The notes under the pieces are model-generated. The model did not search any database. It was given only the letters and a program-made list of their open reading frames with translations, and was not told the origin of the DNA. From Actinomadura luteofluorescens (GTDB lineage Bacteria > Actinomycetota > Actinomycetes > Streptosporangiales > Streptosporangiaceae): a stretch of 64,000 bases of DNA. A program made the translations under genes and the position numbers. The stretch spans positions 7,254,001-7,318,000 of the forward strand of contig NZ_JACCBA010000001.1 of the NCBI RefSeq assembly GCF_013409365.1. Direction: 5' to 3'. Shown here piece after piece: positions 23,901 through 33,178 of the stretch; the first letter of the stretch is position 1, and the number at the start of each line of letters is the position of its first letter.

Positions 23901-26619
23901 TCGGGTCGCCGTCGTAGTCCGGCTCCAGCCGGACGTACTTGCCGGGCCTGACCATGGCGACCCGGGTGTCGTTCAGCAGCGGGATGAGGGCCATGTCGTC
24001 CAGCGCCACCTTCTCGGCCTGCCTGAACAGGGCGGTCCGGTCGGCCGGCGTCGCCGTCCTGAGCGCCCTGGAGATCGTCCCGTCGAAGGTGTCGTTCCTC
24101 CACTTGCCCAGGTTGTAGAAGCCCGTCGCGTTCTCCTCGCCGCCGCCCAGCAGCGGCCACAGCATCGTGTAGGCGCCCGGGTAGTCGGGACCGTAGGGCA
24201 GGAACGCCAGCCCGGACGCGTCCTTGGACATGACGTCGTCGCGGTACTTCGTGAACTCGGAGATGGGGTAGGACTTCATCTCGACCTGCAGACCGAGCAC
24301 CGACTTCAGTTGCGAGCCGACGACCGCGGCGAGGCGCTGGTCGACGGGCGACTGGCGATAGTACAACCGGACGGTGCCGCCCGTCCTCAGTCCGGCCTGC
24401 GCGGCCAGCATCTTCGCCTTCTCGGCGTCCGTCCCGTCGCAGGACGGGCAGGCGCCCCGCCGGCCGAACCCGGGAACCGGCGCGGGGACGATGCCGTACG
24501 CGGGCTTGGGGAAACCGCCGAGCGCCAGGCTGAGCTTGCTCCGGTCGAGGGCGTAGGAGACGGCCTGCCGGGCCTCCTTCGACTCCATCGGGCCCCGGGC
24601 GGTGATCGGGACGAGCATCCGGGTGAACGGCGCGGGATGGGAGACCAGGCCCGTCCTCGGGGTCGAGGCCAGGTCCTCGGTGCCCACCGCGTACCAGTCG
24701 GTCTGCCCCGCCGTGTAGGCGGTGCGGCCCTTGGCGGAGTCGTCGGTCAGCATCACCGTGACGCCGTCCAGCTTGGTCTTGCCGAACGCCCAGCCGTCGT
24801 TGCGGACGAGCGAGACCGACGCGCCCTTGCTGTACTCCCGCAGCTTGAACGGGCCGTTGCCGATGGGACGGGTGTTGAACGCCGCGTTGTCGACCTTGCC
24901 CGCCTCCTCGGGGACGGGCATGAACGCCGGTTCGGACAGCCGGTCCGCGAAATCGCAGTTGGGGGAGGTGAGCGCCACCTCGAACGAGGTGCCCGACACC
25001 ACCGTGACCCCCGACAGCAGCCCGGTCCCGGCGTCCGACACCGAGGAGTACCCCTCGATGTCGGTCATCAGGTAGGACGCGGGGCCGGTCTTGTCCGCCG
25101 CGCTGCGCGCCCAGCCGCGGGCGAACGCGTGCGCGTCGACGGCCTCGCCGTTGCTGAAGCTCGTCCCGCTCCTGAGCGTGATGGTCCACTTGCGGCATTC
25201 GGCGTCCGGCCTGATCGCCGTCGCGAGCCGGTTGCGGGCGGAGCCGTCGGCGCCGACCTCGGTGAGGCCGGTGAACAGCTGCTTGCTGAGGAACCGCTCG
25301 GTGCCGCTGAGGGCGCGCGAGGGGTCGAACCCGCCGTCGGTGGCGGTCGGCGTCGACATCGCGACGGGCAGCGTCCCGCCGATCCGACCGCCCGTGGCCG
25401 TCGTGCCCTGGGCGCCGTCCCCGCGGAACTGGACCCAGGCGACGCCGGCGGCGAGGACCAGCACGGCCAGCGCGGCGCCCCCCACGCTGGCGAGCACGCC
25501 GACGCGGGGCCCCTTTCCGCTGCCGGACGGCTTGGTGAAGTCGACTCCGGGAGAGGAGACGGACGGCCACGTGGCGGGGGTGCCCCCGTTGACCGGCTGG
25601 GTCGGCGAGGGCCACCCCGCGCCGGGCATGGGCGGCGGCATGGGCGGCGGCGCGTGCGGCACGGGAGGGCCGGCCTGGAAGGGCGGCGGCGCCTGCGAGC
25701 GCAGCCGCGCGGACTCGGTGGCCGCCGTCTGGGCGCCCTGGGTGAGCATCAGCGCGTCCTGGGTGAGCGCCGGCGCGCCGGTCTGCCGGGCGCCCGGCTG
25801 CGGAAGGCTGCCCGCCAGCGCCAGCAGGTGCGCCAGGACCTGCTGGGAGGCGGGACGCAGTGCCGGGTCCTTGCTGAGGCAGTTCGCCACGATGCCGCGC
25901 AGCGGCTCGGGAAGGTCGCCGAGGTCGGGCGGCAGGTTCAGGATGCGGTGCATCACCGCCGGGATCGAGTCCTGCCCGAACGCGGGCCGGCCGTTCGCCG
26001 CGTACGCCATCGTCGCGGCCCACGCGAACACGTCGGCGGCCGGCCCCACCGGCGCCCCGGAGATCTGCTCGGGCGCCATGTAGGCGGGGGTGCCGATCGC
26101 CGTGCTGGACATGGTCCCGGTGGCGTCCAGCGCCCGCGCGATACCGAAGTCGATCACCCGCGGGCCGTCCGGCGCGAGCAGCACGTTGGCGGGCTTGAAG
26201 TCGCGGTGCACGACCCCCGCCTGGTGGATCGCGGCGAGCGCCGTCATCGTGCCGATCGCCAGCCGGTCCAGGTCGGCGCCGCGCCGCGGGCCGTCCTGCG
26301 CCAGCACCCGCGACAGCGCCGGCCCGTCGATGTACTCGCTGACGATGTAGGGGCGGTCGCCCTCGACGTCGGAGTCCAGGACGCGGGCCGTGCAGAACGC
26401 CGACACCCGCTTGGCGACCGCGACCTCCGCCGCGAACCGCGAGCGGGCCTTCGGGTCGCCGCTGAAGCGCGCGTGCAGTAGCTTCACGGCGACCCGATGG
26501 CCCGGTTCGTCCTCCCCGAGGTAAACGGCGCCCTGCCCGCCCTCGCCGAGGAGGCCGGTCAGCCGGTACGCGCCGAGCCGGGAGGGGTCGCCCTTGCGGA
26601 GGGGGGCGACCTCGGTCAT
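23875..26619 (-). CDS. Ser/Thr protein kinase fused to an oligopeptide-type solute-binding domain
   Basis: A 914-residue membrane kinase. The PknB-like catalytic domain (about 18-270) has the Gly loop LLGEGGQGAVYLG, the Lys in HRVAVKLL, the HRDFKPANVLL catalytic loop, DFG in VIDFGIARA and the GTPAYMAPEQ activation-segment end. A Pro-rich linker (about 305-360) and one TM (about 372-396) follow. The outer part (about 410-914) is a whole extracellular solute-binding protein family 5 domain (GGTLPVAMSTP, FDPSRALSGTERFLSKQLFTGL, NRLATAIRPDAECRKWTITLRSGTSFSNGEAV, YALDRSKLSLALGG). Such domains bind peptides or nickel in ABC importers, so ligand-gated kinase signalling is inferred. ATG at 26619, 16 bases after the upstream kinase's stop, hence the same operon. 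Confidence 0.9.
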   Translation of the reverse strand: MTEVAPLRKGDPSRLGAYRLTGLLGEGGQGAVYLGEDEPGHRVAVKLLHARFSGDPKARSRFAAEVAVAKRVSAFCTARVLDSDVEGDRPYIVSEYIDGPALSRVLAQDGPRRGADLDRLAIGTMTALAAIHQAGVVHRDFKPANVLLAPDGPRVIDFGIARALDATGTMSSTAIGTPAYMAPEQISGAPVGPAADVFAWAATMAYAANGRPAFGQDSIPAVMHRILNLPPDLGDLPEPLRGIVANCLSKDPALRPASQQVLAHLLALAGSLPQPGARQTGAPALTQDALMLTQGAQTAATESARLRSQAPPPFQAGPPVPHAPPPMPPPMPGAGWPSPTQPVNGGTPATWPSVSSPGVDFTKPSGSGKGPRVGVLASVGGAALAVLVLAAGVAWVQFRGDGAQGTTATGGRIGGTLPVAMSTPTATDGGFDPSRALSGTERFLSKQLFTGLTEVGADGSARNRLATAIRPDAECRKWTITLRSGTSFSNGEAVDAHAFARGWARSAADKTGPASYLMTDIEGYSSVSDAGTGLLSGVTVVSGTSFEVALTSPNCDFADRLSEPAFMPVPEEAGKVDNAAFNTRPIGNGPFKLREYSKGASVSLVRNDGWAFGKTKLDGVTVMLTDDSAKGRTAYTAGQTDWYAVGTEDLASTPRTGLVSHPAPFTRMLVPITARGPMESKEARQAVSYALDRSKLSLALGGFPKPAYGIVPAPVPGFGRRGACPSCDGTDAEKAKMLAAQAGLRTGGTVRLYYRQSPVDQRLAAVVGSQLKSVLGLQVEMKSYPISEFTKYRDDVMSKDASGLAFLPYGPDYPGAYTMLWPLLGGGEENATGFYNLGKWRNDTFDGTISRALRTATPADRTALFRQAEKVALDDMALIPLLNDTRVAMVRPGKYVRLEPDYDGDPTAATAALK

Positions 26620-26635
26620 GCGTTGGACGTCTCGG

Positions 26636-28294
26636 TCATGACTTGGACACGGTCCCGTAGGCGGTCGCGCTCGTCTCGGACTGGCTCTGGCGCCACTCCC
26701 ACCGCATCGAGGTGCCGCCGGAGGACGGGACGAACGTGACGTACCCGGAGGCGCACTCCTTCGGGTCCATCCCCCCCATCGGCGTCTCCCGGTACTGGAC
26801 CTTCGCGCTGTCCTCGTCGCCGGACAGCAGCGACAGCCGGGTGTAGCAGGTGTCCTGGGCGCCGGACGGGTAGGTGTACGTCGCGACGCCGCTGGAGTAC
26901 AGCAGGGAGAACTTCACGTTGAAGGACGTGTGGCCGGATCCGGCGCCCGGCTGGTACCCGTTGCCGGTCCAGTTGCCGAGCAGCCCGCCGGTGGTGCTCG
27001 AGGTCGGCGTGTCGCTCGGCGTGTAGGTGTTCGGCGGCGAGTAGGTCGGCGTCGGCGGGTCGTCGTCGCTGTTGGCGCCGATGATGGCGAGCACCACGAC
27101 CACCAGGACCACGATCAGCGCGAGCGCGCCGCAGCCGATCGCGATGATCGGTCCGGCGGAGCTGGACTGCTTCGGCGGCGGGCCGTACTGCGGGCCGGGC
27201 GGCATGGGCATCCGCGGCTGGCCCTGCGGCGGAGGCGGCATCGCCCCGCCCTGGTACATCGGCATGGGCGGCGGCGTGATCGGCTGCTGCGGCGCGCCCG
27301 GGCCGGGCATCCCGCCCTGGTGCAGCGGCATCGGCGGCGGGGTGATCGGCTGCTGCTGAGGCCGGGGCCGCGGCGCCGGCGGCACCGGGGGCGGCGGCGG
27401 AAGCTGCGAGGCGATCCGGGTGCCCTGGTTGAGCAGGTCCTCCTGCCCGGCGCCCTGGTTGGCGGGCGCGGCGCCGACGTGGCCGAGCAGGTTCAGCAGC
27501 AGCTGCGCCGCGGGCGGGCGCAGGCCCGCGTCCTTGGACAGGCAGCGCCCGATCAGGTCGCGCAGCGGGCCCGGGGGCAGCGCCGACAGGTCGGGCTCCT
27601 CGTTGAGGATCCGGTTGATGATGACCGGCAGCGTGTCGGCCTCGAACGGCGACTGCCCGGTGGCGGCGAACACCATGGTCGCCGCCCAGGCGAAGATGTC
27701 CACCGCCGGGGTGAGCGGCGCGCCGGTGAGCTGCTCGGGCGCCAGGTAGCCGGGCGTGCCGACCACCATGCCCGTCGCGGTGACGGCGCTCTCCTGCGAG
27801 TTGACCGTCCGCGCGATGCCGAAGTCGACGACGCGCGGGCCGTCGGAGGCCAGCATGACGTTGTTCGGCTTGAAGTCGCGGTGCACGATGCCGGCCTCGT
27901 GGATGGCCGCGAGCGCGGTCACCGTGCCGATCGCGAGCCGCTCCAGCTCCGCCGCGCTCCGCGGCCCGTCGTGCGCGACGACGTCGTGCAGGGACGGCCC
28001 GTCGATGAACTCGCTGACGACGTAGGGCTGGTCGCCCTGGACGTCGGCCTCCAGTACCCGGGCCGTGCAGAAGGGCTCGACCTTCTGCGCGGCCGCGACC
28101 TCGCGGGTGAAGCGGGCACGCGCGGCCGGATCGTTGGCCATCTGCGCGTGCAGCAGTTTGACGGCGACGTACTCGCCGTTCGGCGCCTTGCCCAAGTAGA
28201 CGGCGCCCTGGCCCCCGGCGCCCAACCGTCCGATGACCTCGTACCGTCCGAGTGCCCTAGGATCGCCCGGCTCCAGCGGAGCGGCATCCGGCAT
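26636..28294 (-). CDS. transmembrane Ser/Thr protein kinase
   Basis: A 552-residue kinase whose catalytic domain closely resembles the next gene's: RLGAGGQGAVYLG, YVAVKLLHA, FCTARVLEADVQGDQPYVVSEFIDGPSL, HRDFKPNNVML, VVDFGIART, GTPGYLAPEQ. A Pro/Gln/Met-rich linker with repeated QQPITPPPMP (about 325-400) leads to one TM (about 415-440) and a small external domain (about 465-552) rich in Thr, Ser, Gly and Tyr with two or three Cys (DTCYTRLSLL, DPKECASGYV). The ectodomain family is not recognised. The ATG at 28294 follows GGAGGGTCAG. First gene of a two-kinase operon. Confidence 0.9.
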   Translation of the reverse strand: MPDAAPLEPGDPRALGRYEVIGRLGAGGQGAVYLGKAPNGEYVAVKLLHAQMANDPAARARFTREVAAAQKVEPFCTARVLEADVQGDQPYVVSEFIDGPSLHDVVAHDGPRSAAELERLAIGTVTALAAIHEAGIVHRDFKPNNVMLASDGPRVVDFGIARTVNSQESAVTATGMVVGTPGYLAPEQLTGAPLTPAVDIFAWAATMVFAATGQSPFEADTLPVIINRILNEEPDLSALPPGPLRDLIGRCLSKDAGLRPPAAQLLLNLLGHVGAAPANQGAGQEDLLNQGTRIASQLPPPPPVPPAPRPRPQQQPITPPPMPLHQGGMPGPGAPQQPITPPPMPMYQGGAMPPPPQGQPRMPMPPGPQYGPPPKQSSSAGPIIAIGCGALALIVVLVVVVLAIIGANSDDDPPTPTYSPPNTYTPSDTPTSSTTGGLLGNWTGNGYQPGAGSGHTSFNVKFSLLYSSGVATYTYPSGAQDTCYTRLSLLSGDEDSAKVQYRETPMGGMDPKECASGYVTFVPSSGGTSMRWEWRQSQSETSATAYGTVSKS

Positions 28295-28810
28295 CTGACC
28301 CTCCAGTGACCCGCAGTGATGTCCGCGACATTGTGCGCCGGACCCGCTCGCGGGGCCCCGTTGCCGGCGATCGCCGGGCTGACCCCGCAGGGGGTCCGCC
28401 CCCAACCTCAGGCGGGCACGATATCGCGTTAGTTCTGACGTTTCACCGATGTATCCGGTTCGGTGTTCGCCCTGACGGATCGGGCCGTCCCGCCGCGCCG
28501 CGCCGTCTGTGGGGCGGTCGGTGCGCACAACGCCTCCGGGACCGATATGATCCCCGCCGCCGCGGGAACCCCGGCAGGCGCCACGGCCCCCGCAACGGGG
28601 CGGTGTCGCCCGGCGGGCATGTGACGGATGACACAGTGCGAGGGAAGGGTCGGGTGACGGGTGTCACTCGTGGGAACGGTCGCGCCTCGTGTGTCGCAGG
28701 TCACCAACCGTGACAGAATTTCCCGCCCGGATCGGGCACAAGAACGGTCCCCCGAGCGTTAGATCCGCGCGACGGGGCGCATAAAGCACTGAGGGGGATG
28801 GAGATAGAAG
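28295..28810. other. 516-bp divergent intergenic region
   Basis: The gap between the kinase operon (-) and the DUF4193 gene (+) has no convincing gene. Its right half holds three GTGA/TCAC-type palindromic elements (28620-28635, 28653-28668, 28699-28714) and presumably the DUF4193 promoter. Confidence 0.6.
28620..28668. promoter_or_regulatory. two CRP-like palindromes upstream of the DUF4193 gene
   Basis: TGTGA-N6-ACACA (28620-28635) and GTGA-N6-TCAC (28654-28667) resemble the CRP/FNR-family consensus TGTGA-N6-TCACA; the first has one mismatch. A third related element, GTCAC-N5-GTGAC (28700-28714), lies downstream, about 100 bases before the gene. Mycobacterial and streptomycete CRPs use such sites; actual binding is inference. 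Confidence 0.4.
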
Positions 28811-29107
28811 ATGGCGACCGACTACGACAGCCCACGCAAGACAGACGACGACCTGAGTGAGGACAGCCTCCAGGAGCTCCAGGCACGGCGCGCCGACAAG
28901 GCGGCCAGCATCATCGACGAGGACCTGGACGCCGGCGAGGTCGCCGAGCTGCCGGGCGCCGACCTGTCGAACGAGGAGCTCACCTTCCGGGTGGTGCCTC
29001 GTCAGGCCGACGAGTTCACCTGCACGCGCTGCTTCCTGGTGCACCACCGCAGCCAGCTGGCCACCGAGAAGAACGGCCAGCCGGTCTGCCGCGAGTGCGC
29101 CGCCTGA
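28811..29107 (+). CDS. DUF4193 zinc-ribbon protein
   Basis: A 98-residue actinobacteria-specific protein. The N-terminal half is acidic and helical (DDLSEDSLQELQARRADKA, IIDEDLDAGEVAELPGADL). The C-terminal half carries TCTRCFLVHHRSQLA and VCRECAA, two CxxC pairs that should bind zinc. Start ATG with GGGGGATGGAGATAG upstream. This is the family of Rv2699c, which lies between suhB and dut in M. tuberculosis; the same relative order is kept here with insertions. Molecular function unknown. Confidence 0.9.
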   Translation: MATDYDSPRKTDDDLSEDSLQELQARRADKAASIIDEDLDAGEVAELPGADLSNEELTFRVVPRQADEFTCTRCFLVHHRSQLATEKNGQPVCRECAA

Positions 29108-29155
29108 CCGGCGGCCACCGGTGACGGGAAGAGGGCGCGTGACGGGAGAGGCCGG

Positions 29156-29974
29156 GTGACAGGAGAGATCGAACCGCGTCATGGCGAGGTGGAGCCGGCG
29201 CGCGGCGACGGCTCCACGGAGCTGGGCGAGCTGATCGGCCGGCTCGCCTCCGACGAGGACATGGACCGCGAGACCCGCGGTCGCCTGCTCGGGCGACTGG
29301 CCAGGCTGCTCGGCCAGAGCGCCCGCAGGGTGGGGGCCGCGGGCGTCGCGCGCGGCAGGTGGCTCGCCGACCTGCTGATCGCGGCCGCGCCGCACATCCC
29401 GATCCGCGATCTGGAGACCCTCCAGGCCCACCACCACGGGCTGATGGGCGAGGAGCTCGCCGACCGGATCGTCAAGGCGGCGGGCAACGCCACGACCGCC
29501 GTCGGCGCCGCGGGGGGCGCGCTGGCCGCGGTGGAGTTCGCCGCCCCGCCGCTGCTGCTGACGGCGCCCGCCCAGCTCGCCGCCGAGACGCTCGTCGTCG
29601 CGGCCATCGAGGTGAAGATGATCGCCGAGCTGCACGAGGTGTACGGCGTCAGCGTCCAGGGCAGCGGCACCGCGCGCGGTGCCGCGTTCGTGACGTCCTG
29701 GGCGCGGCAGCGCGGCATCAACCCCCTGGAGGGCGGCACCCTCACCAGCGCACTCGGCACCGCGGCCAAGAGCGCGCTGCGCAGGCGCATGCTCCGCGTC
29801 TTCGGCCGGAGCCTGTCCACCATGGGCCCCCTGCTCACCGGCGCCGCGGCCGGTGCGGCCCTCAACCGCTCCGCGACCAAGGGGCTGGCGCTCAAGGTCC
29901 GCAACGACCTGCGGGAGATCGCCGGTTCCCTGCCTCCGCTCCCCGGCGACCAGCCCCCTCGCCTGGACCCGTAG
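29156..29974 (+). CDS. hypothetical protein with central hydrophobic segment
   Basis: A 272-residue protein, family not recognised with confidence. The N-terminus (1-70) is charged and helical. The centre contains alanine-rich hydrophobic stretches (about 105-150: GNATTAVGAAGGALAAVEFA, LLLTAPAQLAAETLVVAAIEV) and EVKMIAELHEVYGV, which recalls EcsC-like proteins. The C-terminal third is basic with another Ala-rich stretch (MGPLLTGAAAGAALNRSATK). The GTG start lies 49 bases after the DUF4193 gene on the same strand, so it is probably co-transcribed. A 53-nt palindrome follows. Confidence 0.75.
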   Translation: MTGEIEPRHGEVEPARGDGSTELGELIGRLASDEDMDRETRGRLLGRLARLLGQSARRVGAAGVARGRWLADLLIAAAPHIPIRDLETLQAHHHGLMGEELADRIVKAAGNATTAVGAAGGALAAVEFAAPPLLLTAPAQLAAETLVVAAIEVKMIAELHEVYGVSVQGSGTARGAAFVTSWARQRGINPLEGGTLTSALGTAAKSALRRRMLRVFGRSLSTMGPLLTGAAAGAALNRSATKGLALKVRNDLREIAGSLPPLPGDQPPRLDP

Positions 29975-30037
29975 CGGGCCGTCCACCCCCTGGCGGCGCA
30001 CGCGAGCGTTCGGACCGTCTCCCCCCGCCCCTACGAG

Positions 30038-30090
30038 AACGCGTCGTGGCCGTTCCCTTCGATCATCGAAGGGAACGGCCACGACGCGTT
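30038..30090. terminator. 53-nt perfect palindrome, bidirectional terminator
   Basis: 26-bp arms (30038-30063 and 30065-30090) are perfectly complementary around a single central C at 30064. The element lies between converging genes ending at 29974 (+) and 30128 (-). Short T runs flank it on the right. It is exceptionally long and perfect for a terminator. Confidence 0.85.
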
Positions 30091-30127
30091 TCACCGGCCG
30101 GGGCTCAGGGCCCCGGCGCGGGACGTC

Positions 30128-30415
30128 TCAGACCTCGGCCTTGAGGTTCTGCGGGAGCTGGCCGGTGCCCTTGGCCCACTGGTGGGCCGCGACGCGGGTG
30201 GCGAGCAGCCGCGAGACCTCCATGCCGACGCCCATCACCACGGCCCAGCCGATCGCCTCGGCCAGCGCCACGTCGGGGGACTCGGGGTTGGTCGGGGGCT
30301 CCTTGCCGGTGCTCTTCTTCCAGGCCAGCGTGATGACTTTCTTCGCGACGAAGCCGCCCGCGAATGCGGCCGCGCCGGCCATCACCCGCCAGCCGATGTC
30401 GCCCTTGTCCGCCAT
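30128..30415 (-). CDS. DUF4235 membrane protein
   Basis: A 95-residue protein matching the DUF4235 pattern: [37 protein letters not shown], then [30 protein letters not shown]. It has two hydrophobic segments (about 10-28 and 52-70) around a conserved basic [10 protein letters not shown] loop. The ATG follows GAGAGGACCAAC. Function unknown; widespread in actinobacteria. It is divergent from the valyl-tRNA synthetase gene with 128 bp between. Confidence 0.88.
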   Translation of the reverse strand: MADKGDIGWRVMAGAAAFAGGFVAKKVITLAWKKSTGKEPPTNPESPDVALAEAIGWAVVMGVGMEVSRLLATRVAAHQWAKGTGQLPQNLKAEV

Positions 30416-30530
30416 GTTGGTCCTCTCTCGTCCTGTCGTCTCCGACGCTACCGGAACGGCCCGCCCCCGGCGGGGAAGGTGATCGCCGCGTCGGCGCCGG
30501 CAATCGGCATGCGACCCGGGCCGATGTCAA

Positions 30531-30536
30531 TACGAT
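30531..30536 (+). promoter_or_regulatory. -10 box of leaderless valS
   Basis: TACGAT is followed by seven bases and the ATG at 30544, leaving no room for a ribosome site. Confidence 0.5.
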
Positions 30537-30543
30537 TGGCCTC

Positions 30544-33069
30544 ATGACAGAGCAGCCGCGTACTTCGCACGTCCCTCCGAAGCCCTCGCTGGACGGCCTG
30601 GAGGACAGATGGGTACGCGTCTGGGAGGACGCGGGCGTCCACCGCTTCGACCGCACCCGGCCGCGCGCCGAGGTCTACTCGATCGACACCCCGCCGCCCA
30701 CCGTGAGCGGGTCCCTCCACGTCGGCCACGTCTTCTCCTACACCCACACCGACACCGTCGCCCGGTATCACCGCATGCGCGGTCGGGCGGTCTTCTACCC
30801 GATGGGCTGGGACGATAACGGGCTGCCGACCGAGCGCCGCGTGCAGAACCACTTCGGTGTCCGGTGCGATCCGTCGCTTCCCTACGATCCCGACTTCGAG
30901 CCCCCGGCCAGGCCCGACCCGAAACGCCAGCAGGCGATCTCGCGGCGCAACTTCATCGAGCTGTGCGAGCGCCTCACCGAGGTCGACGAGCAGGCCTTCG
31001 AGGAGATGTGGCGCCGCGTCGGCCTGTCGGTCGACTGGAACCACCTGTACACCACCATCGGCGCCACCGCCCGGACGGCGTCGCAGCGCGCGTTCCTGCG
31101 CAACCTGGCCCGCGGCGAGGCGTACGTCTCCGAGGCGCCGACGCTGTGGGACGTCACGTTCCGCACCGCGGTCGCGCAGGCCGAGCTGGAGGACCGCGAG
31201 CACCCCGGCGCGTTCCACCGGCTCCGGTTCCACGGCGACCGGCGTCCCGTCTACATCGAGACGACGCGGCCGGAGCTGCTGCCCGCCTGCGTCGCGCTGG
31301 TCGCGCACCCCGACGACGAGCGGTACCAGGAGCTGTTCGGCACGACCGTGCGCACGCCGCTGTTCGGCGTGGACGTCCCGGTCGTCGCGCACCGGCTGGC
31401 CGATCCCGGCAAGGGCTCGGGCATCGCGATGATCTGCACGTTCGGCGACGTCACGGACGTCGTCTGGTGGCGCGAGCTGAACCTGCCGACCCGCGCGATC
31501 ATCGACTGGGACGGGCGGCTCGCCGCCGACCCGCCGCAGGGCGTCCCGGCGGAGCCGTACGGCGAGCTGGCCGGCAAGACGGTCTTCTCGGCCAAGGAGC
31601 GCGTCGTCGAGCTGCTGCGCGAGTCCGGCGACCTGGACGGCGAGCCCCGCAAGATCAGCCGGCCGGTGAAGTTCTACGAGAAGGGCAACAAGCCCCTGGA
31701 GATCGTCACGACCCGGCAGTGGTACATCCGCAACGGCGGCCGCGACGAGGGCGTCCGCGCCGAGCTGCTAGCCCGCGGCCGGGAGCTGGAGTGGCATCCC
31801 GGCTACATGCGGGCCCGTTACGAGAACTGGGTCGAGGGGCTGAACGGCGACTGGCTGATCTCGCGGCAGCGGTTCTTCGGGGTGCCGATCCCCGTGTGGT
31901 ACCGGCTGGACGACTCCGGCGAGCCGGTGTATTCCGAGCCGATCGTGCCGGCCGAGGACGCGCTGCCGGTCGACCCGTCCTCGGACGTCCCGCCGGGGTA
32001 CACCGAGGGCCAGCGCGGCCGGCCGGGCGGGTTCGCCGGCGACCCCGACGTGATGGACACCTGGGCCACCTCGTCGCTGACCCCGCAGATCGCGGGCGGC
32101 TGGGAGCGCGACGCCGACCTGTTCGCCCGGGTCTTCCCCTACGACCTGCGGCCGCAGGCGCACGACATCATCCGGACGTGGCTGTTCTCCACGGTGGTGC
32201 GCTCGCACCTGGAGCACGGTTCGCTGCCGTGGAAGGGCACCGCCCTGTCCGGGTGGATCCTCGACCCCGACCGCAAGAAGATGTCGAAGTCCAAGGGGAA
32301 CGTCGTCACGCCGATCGACCTGCTGCGCGAGTACGGCTCCGACGCCGTCCGGTACTGGGCGGCGAGCGGGCGGCCCGGCACCGACACCGCGTTCGACACC
32401 GGTCAGATCAAGGTCGGCCGCCGCCTCGCCATCAAGATCCTCAACGCGTCGAAGTTCGTGCTGGGGCTCGGCGAGGCGGCCCCGGACGTGCCGGTGACCG
32501 AGCCGCTGGACAAGGCAATGCTGGCCGCGCTGGCCGGGGTCGTCGAGGAGGCGACGGAGGCGTTCGAGGGCTACGACTACGCGCGCGCCCTGGAGCGCAC
32601 GGAGCGGTTCTTCTGGGAGTTCTGCGACGACTACCTGGAGCTGGTCAAGGCCCGCGCCTACGGCGACGGCCCGGAGGCGCTGTCCGCGCGCGCGGCGCTG
32701 CGCGCCGCGCTGTCGGTGATGCTGCGCCTGTTCGCGCCCGTCCTGCCGTTCGTGACCGAGGAGGTCTGGTCGTGGTGGCGGCACGGTTCGGTGCACACGG
32801 CCTCGTGGCCGTCCGCCGCCGAGCTGCCGTCGGGCGGCGATCCCGCCGTCCTCGCGGCCACGGGCGAGGCGCTCCGGCAGGTCCGCAAGGCCAAGTCGGA
32901 GGCCAGGGCGTCGATGCGCGCCGACGTGTCCCGCGCGGTCGTGCGCGGCTCGCAGGTGACGTGGATCGCCCGTCCCGATCTGGCCGCCGCCGGGCGGATC
33001 GCCGACCTGACGCTGGAGGACGCCCCCGCCGCGCTCACCGTCGACGTCGTCCTGGCGCCCGCGACGTAG
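30544..33069 (+). CDS. valS: valine--tRNA ligase, archaeal/rickettsial-like type
   Basis: An 841-residue class I aminoacyl-tRNA synthetase charging tRNA-Val. The HIGH motif appears as [16 protein letters not shown] (about 56-71), followed by [18 protein letters not shown], which is the wording of archaeal and Rickettsia ValRS rather than the usual bacterial enzyme. The editing domain has [20 protein letters not shown], and the KMSKS loop is [15 protein letters not shown] (about 577-591). The C-terminus has a tRNA-binding helical domain but lacks the long coiled-coil tail of standard bacterial ValRS. Start supported by a TACGAT -10 box only (leaderless). It may duplicate a canonical valS elsewhere; that cannot be seen here. 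Confidence 0.92.
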   Translation: MTEQPRTSHVPPKPSLDGLEDRWVRVWEDAGVHRFDRTRPRAEVYSIDTPPPTVSGSLHVGHVFSYTHTDTVARYHRMRGRAVFYPMGWDDNGLPTERRVQNHFGVRCDPSLPYDPDFEPPARPDPKRQQAISRRNFIELCERLTEVDEQAFEEMWRRVGLSVDWNHLYTTIGATARTASQRAFLRNLARGEAYVSEAPTLWDVTFRTAVAQAELEDREHPGAFHRLRFHGDRRPVYIETTRPELLPACVALVAHPDDERYQELFGTTVRTPLFGVDVPVVAHRLADPGKGSGIAMICTFGDVTDVVWWRELNLPTRAIIDWDGRLAADPPQGVPAEPYGELAGKTVFSAKERVVELLRESGDLDGEPRKISRPVKFYEKGNKPLEIVTTRQWYIRNGGRDEGVRAELLARGRELEWHPGYMRARYENWVEGLNGDWLISRQRFFGVPIPVWYRLDDSGEPVYSEPIVPAEDALPVDPSSDVPPGYTEGQRGRPGGFAGDPDVMDTWATSSLTPQIAGGWERDADLFARVFPYDLRPQAHDIIRTWLFSTVVRSHLEHGSLPWKGTALSGWILDPDRKKMSKSKGNVVTPIDLLREYGSDAVRYWAASGRPGTDTAFDTGQIKVGRRLAIKILNASKFVLGLGEAAPDVPVTEPLDKAMLAALAGVVEEATEAFEGYDYARALERTERFFWEFCDDYLELVKARAYGDGPEALSARAALRAALSVMLRLFAPVLPFVTEEVWSWWRHGSVHTASWPSAAELPSGGDPAVLAATGEALRQVRKAKSEARASMRADVSRAVVRGSQVTWIARPDLAAAGRIADLTLEDAPAALTVDVVLAPAT

Positions 33070-33113
33070 ATCACCCCGGCCGGGCCTTGACGCGGGTCCG
33101 GCACTCTCCAGAT

Positions 33114-33132
33114 ATTAGATCGGCGGTCTAAT
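33114..33132. promoter_or_regulatory. inverted repeat, possible TetR-type operator
   Basis: ATTAGA-N7-TCTAAT is a perfect 6-bp inverted repeat in an AT-rich island, 47 bases before the predicted hydrolase gene. The form (TTAGA...TCTAA) is common for actinobacterial TetR operators. No regulator gene is adjacent. Confidence 0.45.
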
Positions 33133-33178
33133 TGGTGCCGCCGTGAGACGCGCGCGGTCCGGCACGGGAGGAGACGGG

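Noticed and set aside
28306..28713. 135-codon frame in the 516-bp gap
   Set aside because: Arg/Gly-rich, no start signals, and it overlaps the palindromic regulatory elements.
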